Shown here: positions 57,664-64,000 of the stretch, in pieces
Numbering within the stretch: position 1 is the first letter of the stretch
Layout: each line of letters begins with the position of its first letter
Origin: Gigaspora margarita
Lineage: Eukaryota; Glomeromycota; Glomeromycetes; Diversisporales; Gigasporaceae
Length of the DNA stretch: 64,000 bases
NCBI GenBank assembly: GCA_009809945.1
Contig: WTPW01002708.1
Location: forward strand, 1-64,000
Reading direction: 5' to 3'
The notes under the pieces: generated by a model
Databases searched by the model: none
The model's input: the letters and a program-made list of their open reading frames with translations, nothing else
What the model was told of the DNA's origin: nothing
Position numbers and translations under genes: made by a program

Positions 57664-58589
57664 TAGTGATGGGTAAATCCCGATTTTTTTAAAAATCCCG
57701 CGCGGGATGCGGGATTCGCGGGATCGAGTAGAGTCTCTGGATTTTTCACGATTGATAAATATATATACATATATATATGTATATATGATCACGAGGAATG
57801 TAATTTCTCGTTAAAATAATAATCATTTCTTATAAATCTTACAGCATTGATTACAAATAAAAATGCTTATATAGACTTTACCTACTTTTGAAACATTTGA
57901 ATCTTATAATTATTAAATTCATCAATTCAGATTTGCCTTAATTTTATCAATTTTTTAAAATATTATTATATAAATACATATTTAAAAATTATAATGGTAA
58001 CAAAGCGATAAATCATAAGCGTATAAAAATTTATAAGTAATCAGGTGTATAATCAGGTATAAATGTACTAAAATTATAGTGATAAAGTACTGTACATACA
58101 TACAAAAATTTATAACTAGGTTATATACATACAAAAATCCATAAACGACTCATAAGAAATTCATAATCGAGCTTATAATTTTTGATCAAATANTCAATAA
58201 TNATNTAAATCACATAANTGATTGGCTCGAATTTATTTAACCTTATCNCTCATATGAAATAATCACTGAAATTGNAGATTTTCGNCCATATGGTACACAA
58301 TATTCTTGGTGTATTATTTTATGCAAGAAATTAAAAGTCTAGATTCCCACTTTATTAATAATGACAATTTAACAAATTTATTTCAATGTACAGCTTGCGC
58401 ATTATCACTGTACGTACGTATATATGTGGAAAGAGAAATAAATATTTTATGTAAGTACATCAAATACTAATTAGGAATTGGCCCACTTATGTTAAAGCAG
58501 GCCAGATGATTTGTTAATTTGGGCCAGGTGATATGCTAACGCAGGCCAGATAATCTTATATTAAAAATCCCGCGCGTTGCCCATCGCTA
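57664..58589. mobile_element. hAT-like element, TAGTGATGGGCAA family, copy 2
   Basis: Ends TAGTGATGGGTAAATCCCG / GTTGCCCATCGCTA and perfect 8-bp duplication CCCCTATG (57656-57663 and 58590-58597). Colinear with 26674-27476 but with about 100 extra bases near 58190-58340, where Ns cluster. No transposase. Confidence 0.9.
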
Positions 58590-58834
58590 CCCCTATGATT
58601 GTTATATTGCGTTTCTTTCTTAAACATTCATCAATTTTTTCACGCTCAACTTTTGCCAAACAGCTTGTATTGCTTAACAACTTATGCCAAACTAATAACA
58701 GCCTGGCATCAAGGTGTCTTTAAGAATGGGGGCGTCAAGCCCTCCATGTGTGCTGTTGTGCTGAAATGTGGCGTATCGTTGTAAGAGTCGGGAGTCTAAC
58801 CTTCCTAAATGCAACTCATCAAGACCAAACTTTT

Positions 58835-58955
58835 GATACCGTATTTTTGCATAATAATGCACAGGGGTGAAATTACAATTTTTGGCCTGAATTAAGCTTA
58901 ATTTGAGCCAATCTTAAAATATTGCTCATTAGCATTATTATGCGAAAATGGTATC
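58835..58955. mobile_element. Hairpin element, relative of 26448-26573
   Basis: GATACCGTATTTTTGCATAA pairs with TTATGCGAAAATGGTATC. Internal 'GCACAGGGGTGAAATTACAA' and 'GGCCTGAATTAAGCTTAA' match the hairpin at 26448. Words such as 'CCTTCCTAAATGCA' outside both ends hint that it sits in a worn mariner-like element (about 58785-59042). Confidence 0.65.
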
Positions 58956-60795
58956 TTGCATTTAGAAAAACTGAATTTACGAGAGTCTAGTATATATTTG
59001 GCCAGATTTAAATATTGTATTTAAAGAAGTCTAACTGCACTGTATTAAATTTAGTGCTATAACAATATTGGGTGTCCCCTATTAAAAGGGTTCATTTTTA
59101 TATTCATCTCATTTTGAGATAATTGAGTTTAACTATTTGTTTTGATTTTCGGACTTATCCAGGATTAATCAAATTTCACAATTTTGATTGGTTAAATGTA
59201 GCAGGTGACTATTGGGTAATCTTGTGATGTGCTTGGCCTTAGACAACTTTGTGTAATATTTTTTTTAGATTATCTCTATTTTTCACGACTTTCATTTATA
59301 ATTGAAAAATGTCCACCATGTCAAAATTTACATGAATTTAATAAAAACTCAGTTTTTGAAAAATTGTAAAAATGGGCCCTTTTAATAGGGGACACCCCAA
59401 ATAGTAACATAATATTTTTTAATGATATAGATATAATGCACATTATTTAAATATTAATAATGTATTGCTAAAAAATATATATAAGCTCACTGCACATTGC
59501 TTTTAAAAATTATGTGCACTTGTGCACAGTTTTATTTTTTTTTGTGTGCAAAAAATTTTTATGGTGAAGCACACATGTGCAAATCAAATTTTTCTCACTG
59601 CTGACATCATCTATACCATAATTGGACTGTGAGAAAATTTAAAATAAGGTGATAATACTATTACTATAAATTAATAATTAGTTGTCATCTATTTATATTT
59701 ATTATTTATTAAATTAAAAGATCAATTTCACTTATTTTGCACACTTTGTATCTTTAAAATTTAACAAATAGACTACTATTTATTATGCAAATATTGTATC
59801 TTTGAAATTAACTGAAATATTGATAATGCATTAGTGAGTCACCTATTGTGTATCACCAGAATGGTAAGGTTTATAATAGTAACTCATAATAGAAACTATA
59901 ATAATCAATATGAACCAACCTATATATTGTAATTTTTAGAATAATAAGCAAGTTTTGCATAAAAGTTTTTAATCTAAAAATGTATTATCTGTCAGGTAAG
60001 TTTGTAACAGAATTTTTATAGTAATTCATGATAAAAATTATAACTTTAATACAAACTAATTCACCTTTTTGTCATTGAACAATGAAAAAATCAGTTCAGT
60101 TGTTATTAAAAAATCAACTTTTGATTATTTGATATTATACAAATAGACTTCCATTCATTATATGCACATTGTATCTTTAAAATTAACTGAGATATGGAAA
60201 AGATTATTAACATGCATTAGTGAGTCACATATTGTGTATTATCAGAATAGTAATATTTATAACAGTAACTTATAATAGAAACTATAAGAATTTCAATGTG
60301 AACTCACTCAATCCTAACTACATATTATGATTTTTAGAATAACAAACAAATTTATATAACAATTTGTTACAGTAATTCTTAATAGAAGCTCCAATAATTT
60401 TGATACTGACTTAAAACATTTTATCTGTTAGGTAAGTTTGTAACAAAATTTTTTATAGTAATTCACAATAGAAATTATAATAAATTTAATACAAACTAAT
60501 TTACTTTTTTACTATTACAATATAATCCACAATGACAACATCTATTTCTTTATTATTTATTAAAAAATTAACCTATGATAATTATGCACACTTTGTATAT
60601 TTGAAATTTAACAAATAGACTTCTATTTGTTATACGCACATTGTATCTTTGAAAATAACTGAGATATGGATAGCATTAATAACATGCATTAATGAGTCAC
60701 AAATTGTGTATCGCCAGAATGAAAAAATTTACAACAGTAACTTATGATAGAAACTATAATTATTTTAATATAAACTAGCCAATCCTAACCACACA
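58956..60795 (-). repeat. Dispersed repeat family, inverted copy, plus AT-rich DNA
   Basis: From about 59640 to 60790 the minus strand repeats the AATTATTATAATTTCTAT family of 15.7-18.2 kb ('TTATAATAGAAACTATAAT', 'TCACATATTGTGTAT', 'CAAATAGACTTC'). 59400-59640 is plain AT-rich DNA. No gene. The MITE at 59070-59398 is listed separately. Confidence 0.6.
59070..59398 (+). mobile_element. MITE, GGGTGTCCCCTATTAAAAGG ends
   Basis: GGGTGTCCCCTATTAAAAGG pairs with CCTTTTAATAGGGGACACCC, then GTTCATTTTTA with AAAATGGGC. Complete version of the fragment at 42421-42732. Target duplication uncertain (TA or a few A). Confidence 0.82.
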
Positions 60796-61683
60796 CAGTC
60801 AGACCTTCCTAAATGCATGTTGCCAGAGCCAGCTCTAGAGCATGCATTTAGGGAGAGTGCAATTAGAGAACACTAATAAAATCAAAATGTTACAATTACT
60901 GTATGTGTGCTACCTTTTTTGGCCAAAAAATTACATGAAAAAACGTGGGTAGCTTATTTTTGAAATATTGAGTTTTTATAAAAATTAAAACACGTACTAA
61001 TAAAAATTTGTTCAAATGACACCAAAGTTTTACTGTAGGTGTATTTTGAAGTCCTGAACAAGTTTACTTAATGGCACTTTTGAGGTTTACTTAGTAAAAT
61101 TTAGGCATGTATATGTAGCAACTGCTAATAGGTTTTTTAAGATTTTTAAAAAAATCAGGGGGTAGCTTATTTTAGGTAGTAGCTTATTTTTGGACATATA
61201 TGGTATTATGTGATAAATATGTTTTTAATAGTCTGGAAACAATAATTTGATTGGCTAATAATCACATGGATGCATTCATATAGAAGTATTTATAAGTAGT
61301 AGCCAAGCAATTAGCATGCAATTGCAAAATAATGAATGTGCATATATCTTAAGTCCCATTGTGGTGCAGTCTTCTGTTGTGCATTTAGAAAGGTATTGCA
61401 TTTAGGGAACTCATACAGGGGCATCACCAAAATTCTGGGTCAGAATACTTTGGAGCGCATCAGAATTATGGTTGGCTGGATCGGAATTGAGCAATTTTGC
61501 CCAAGTCATAAAAAATTTTACTAATAAAATCATATCCATTCATTATTAAGTAAAAATGCCAAACTCATAATTTTGCTATATAACCTGATAACAACTTGGG
61601 CTAAATGCTGACCTAGATCTGATGCATCCAAACTGGAATTTTGGAGACTCTTCTGCAGAATTCCATTTAGGAAGATCTGACTG
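60796..61683. mobile_element. mariner-like MITE (CAGTCAGACC) with a nested insertion
   Basis: Ends CAGTCAGACCTTCCTAAATG / CATTTAGGAAGATCTGACTG. TA follows the right end (61684-61685); the left has CA, probably a mutated TA. The AACTCATACAGG-family element (61407-61663) landed within the right terminal repeat. Confidence 0.8.
61407..61663 (+). mobile_element. hAT-like MITE, AACTCATACAGG family, copy C
   Basis: Starts GAACTCATACAGGGGCATCA, ends GACTCTTCTGCAGAATTC, with a perfect 8-bp duplication CATTTAGG (61399-61406 and 61664-61671) taken from the mariner-like terminal repeat. Colinear with copies A and B. Confidence 0.87.
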
Positions 61684-61803
61684 TATTATGATATTTGATC
61701 ATTTTGATTATGTTAACAAGTCATACAGCAGATATTTATAGTAGCCCATAATAAAAATTGCAATAATCCTAATTTGGTTTATTGCAGTTTGCAGATTAAT
61801 GTA

Positions 61804-62651
61804 CAGTCTTCTTCTATAATCACACAGTTTGTCTCATGAAAATATGTGATTATAAATGTATATCCTATATAGTCACAATAATATATAAAATATTTATAAT
61901 GTGATTATATAAAAGCAAATTTTTTATATTCACAAATGGTTACTAAAAAAACCAAAAAAAAAATTTTATCCAAAAATAAGCAACCCACGATTAATAATAG
62001 TCACTACATAGTAAAGTCCAAATTCTACTATGTAAAGTGATGTAATCGCTTAAGTAAACTTATTCAGGAGGTCAAAATACATATATTTTGAAATTTTTAT
62101 GCAATTAGGAGAAGTTTTTATTATTTGACATTCATTTTTATGTTCAACAAAAAAAATTAGAATTTTTTTAAAAATATATTCGATGACATAAAAATTGAAA
62201 GTTTAATAAGAAAAATCTCTCCAATTTTGATAAAAGTTTATAGTATGTGCATTATGATCTTCTAAATAAGTTTACTTAAGCGATTATAATCGATTTGCAT
62301 AGTAAAATTTGGACTTTACTATGTAGCAACTACTTGCGATCACTAAACATCAATTTTACCTGAAAATAAACTACTTCTGATTTCTTGTATAACTTCTTGC
62401 CCCAAAAAAAGATAACCTACTTTTGGGAATCTGCAATAGTAAACTTGAACTTTTATATATAATGTTGTGATTATATAAGAGTATTTTTACTAATAAAAGA
62501 TTTCAAAAAGCTTCTAAAAAATGTGATAGTGATTATAAGCTATTTGTGATTATATAAAGGTATTTTATATATAAAAAAAATGGGAGAAAATTTTGTGTGA
62601 TTATATAGAGGTTGTGATTATAGAGGAGGTGATTGTAGAGGAGGAAGACTG
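61804..62651. mobile_element. mariner-like MITE (CAGTCTTCTTC)
   Basis: Ends CAGTCTTCTTCTATAATCAC / GTGATTGTAGAGGAGGAAGA+CTG with TA on both sides (61802-61803, 62652-62653). The interior has an inverted pair around 'AGTAAAGTCCAAATTCTACT' (about 62010) and its inverse (about 62310). It shares 'AAGTTTACTTAA' blocks with the neighbour at 60796. 848 bp, non-coding. Confidence 0.85.
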
Positions 62652-62720
62652 TATATTTAAATCAAATTTTCATCTTAAATTTATGCGAAGGCACGGGCAA
62701 AATACAAGTATATACTGATA

Positions 62721-62858
62721 GGGAAAGCTACGGTCACAACACCCACATGACTTATGGACACAACATGGCCGGAGTTAAGGTTAGGTTAGCGTGTATTTTA
62801 GTAATGCCGGTCATTGTTGTGTCCATAAGCACGTGTTGTTGTGTCCGTAGCTTTCGCC
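62721..62858. mobile_element. 138-bp hairpin MITE, GGGAAAGCTACGG ends
   Basis: GGGAAAGCTACGGTCACAAC pairs with GTTGTGTCCGTAGCTTTCGCC, then TTATGGACACAACA with TGTTGTGTCCATAA. Direct repeat TATACTGATA (10 bp) at 62711-62720 and 62859-62868; the exact 8-10 bp target duplication is ambiguous. Higher GC than surroundings. Confidence 0.85.
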
Positions 62859-62978
62859 TATACTGATATGTATTAACACTTACTGCAGATCTTCACAGGA
62901 CCAAGCAAATCTAGAATTTTATTGGTCGTATCCACATAGACGTGCTCAAAAAAGAAAGAGTCCTCGCTTCGGACAATT

Positions 62979-63050
62979 ATTCAATTAATACTATTCAATT
63001 AATACTATTCAATTAATACTATTCAATTCATACTATTAAATTAATACTAT
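62979..63050 (+). repeat. 14-bp minisatellite
   Basis: About five units of TATTCAATTAATAC in tandem, the last two with substitutions. Confidence 0.88.
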
Positions 63051-64000
63051 CAATTACTGAAATACTATTTACTCTTCTATTCCATATCAATCATCGAGTT
63101 AAATATTCTTATTAAACAAATTTTTTTGGAAAAATGGCGCAACATATCATTTATATATCGTAAATTGGCGTTTCACTTATCACCCTTCACACCCTTTCCG
63201 TGTGATTATATCAAAAATATATATGTCGTTAATATCATTCTACTTTTATATTTTGTATTTCGACCATTAATAACGATAATAAAAAGAATCAATCTTCCAA
63301 AACGAAATGACTGAATTCTTTTTTTTTCTTTACAATTCTAAACGATATCATTTAAAAGTATTGTACTGAATTTTTGAACCTCTAATCTCCTTTACATCTA
63401 TAATAAAAAATCTTTGTCATTACCTACATTACTTACCTAAGTACTACGCACAACTAATGCCTATTTTCTACCAATGAATTCTTATTTATATCGGTAAAAT
63501 GAATTGCAGATTTAAAAATTCCACTTCTAAAAAATAATAAATTAATCATTAGCATATGGAATATAATAATATCCACCCATATATGTCTTCCATGATCAAC
63601 ACATCGTTTTTGACCTTTAAAAATTCCTTATTTGTATGAGTCCCACAAGATCATCGAGTTTAAAAAAGCAATGAAAGATTCAATTTGACTATTGGGCTGC
63701 GGTTTGATCATCTATTTCTTTTGTGGATGTCTTGTGTTATTGTTGTTCGGTTAAAATGTATATTTATCCGATTACATTCCCATTTTCACACGAACCACAT
63801 GAGAATGAAACAACTTGCACATAATGATATCATATCTTTTTTATACATAAACATATACACAAACATACTAAAAATTTTCAATATCGGAAATAATATCAAA
63901 TGTTCAAATTTATCAAATTTATCTCACCTCCTCTTTCTCGTCACTGGGTTCATATGCGTTGCCACACTCCGTAAATCTAACATAAAAAAAAAAACTTTAT
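63051..64000. other. No gene recognised at the right edge
   Basis: Composition is more even than in the repeats, with C-rich stretches on the plus strand ('CACCCTTCACACCC', 'CTCACCTCCTCTTTC'), as seen upstream of genes; no exon can be supported. Confidence 0.3.

Noticed and set aside
57018..57770. 250-codon open frame on the minus strand
   Set aside because: It begins inside the hAT-like element at 57664 and runs antisense through introns of the exon-like fragment and ATGACGAAAC repeats; no domain is recognisable.

Overview
The window looks like nuclear DNA of an arbuscular mycorrhizal fungus, most likely Rhizophagus (Glomeromycotina). This is inferred from extreme AT-richness, short 70-100 nt introns, and four protein families that are massively expanded in that lineage: Sel1-repeat proteins, 'zinc-ribbon plus kinase' proteins, BTB-BACK-TLDc proteins and hAT transposases. 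Single-base Ns occur in three clusters, so some codons are unreadable.

Region by region: 1-22 kb has no intact host gene. It is AT-rich repeat DNA with a complete but dead pogo/Tigger-type element (7444-10085), several TIR elements, a possible solo LTR and a degenerate SINE head. 22-27.5 kb is gene-free lower-copy DNA with a roughly 190-bp tandem repeat. 26.7-32.8 kb is a nest of DNA transposons: a full-length hAT element with 16-bp TIRs and a perfect 8-bp target duplication sits inside an older hAT-like element that also holds a third element. 33-34 kb carries the wreck of an AMP-dependent ligase (4CL/acyl-CoA synthetase) gene. 35.6-37.3 kb has a full-length tRNA-derived SINE followed by nested mariner-like elements. 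38.9-41.4 kb (minus strand) has a kinase and a Sel1 array, both broken. 43.7-45.2 kb holds the one gene that looks intact, a BTB-BACK-TLDc protein. 46-50 kb is TIR elements and minisatellites. 50.9-54.8 kb (minus strand) has a second Sel1 exon and a second kinase. 55-64 kb is repeats, a GC-richer exon-like fragment and more transposons.

The most unusual structure lies between the second Sel1 exon (ending 54453) and the kinase exon (starting 52326). The whole 2.1 kb is a chain of about 19 intron-like units. Each begins GTRAGTATA on the minus strand, ends TTTAG, and is separated from the next by exactly 3 nt (two exceptions are 6 and 9 nt). If all are spliced, 18 micro-exons join the two large exons in one open frame, and the first completes the Sel1 consensus 'YKA'. 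The triplets vary freely while the splice signals are conserved. This is a strong candidate for a previously undescribed serial single-codon exon array.

The host genes here belong to signalling-type families, but they are few and mostly damaged; mobile elements make up much of the rest. No rRNA, canonical tRNA or CRISPR array was seen.
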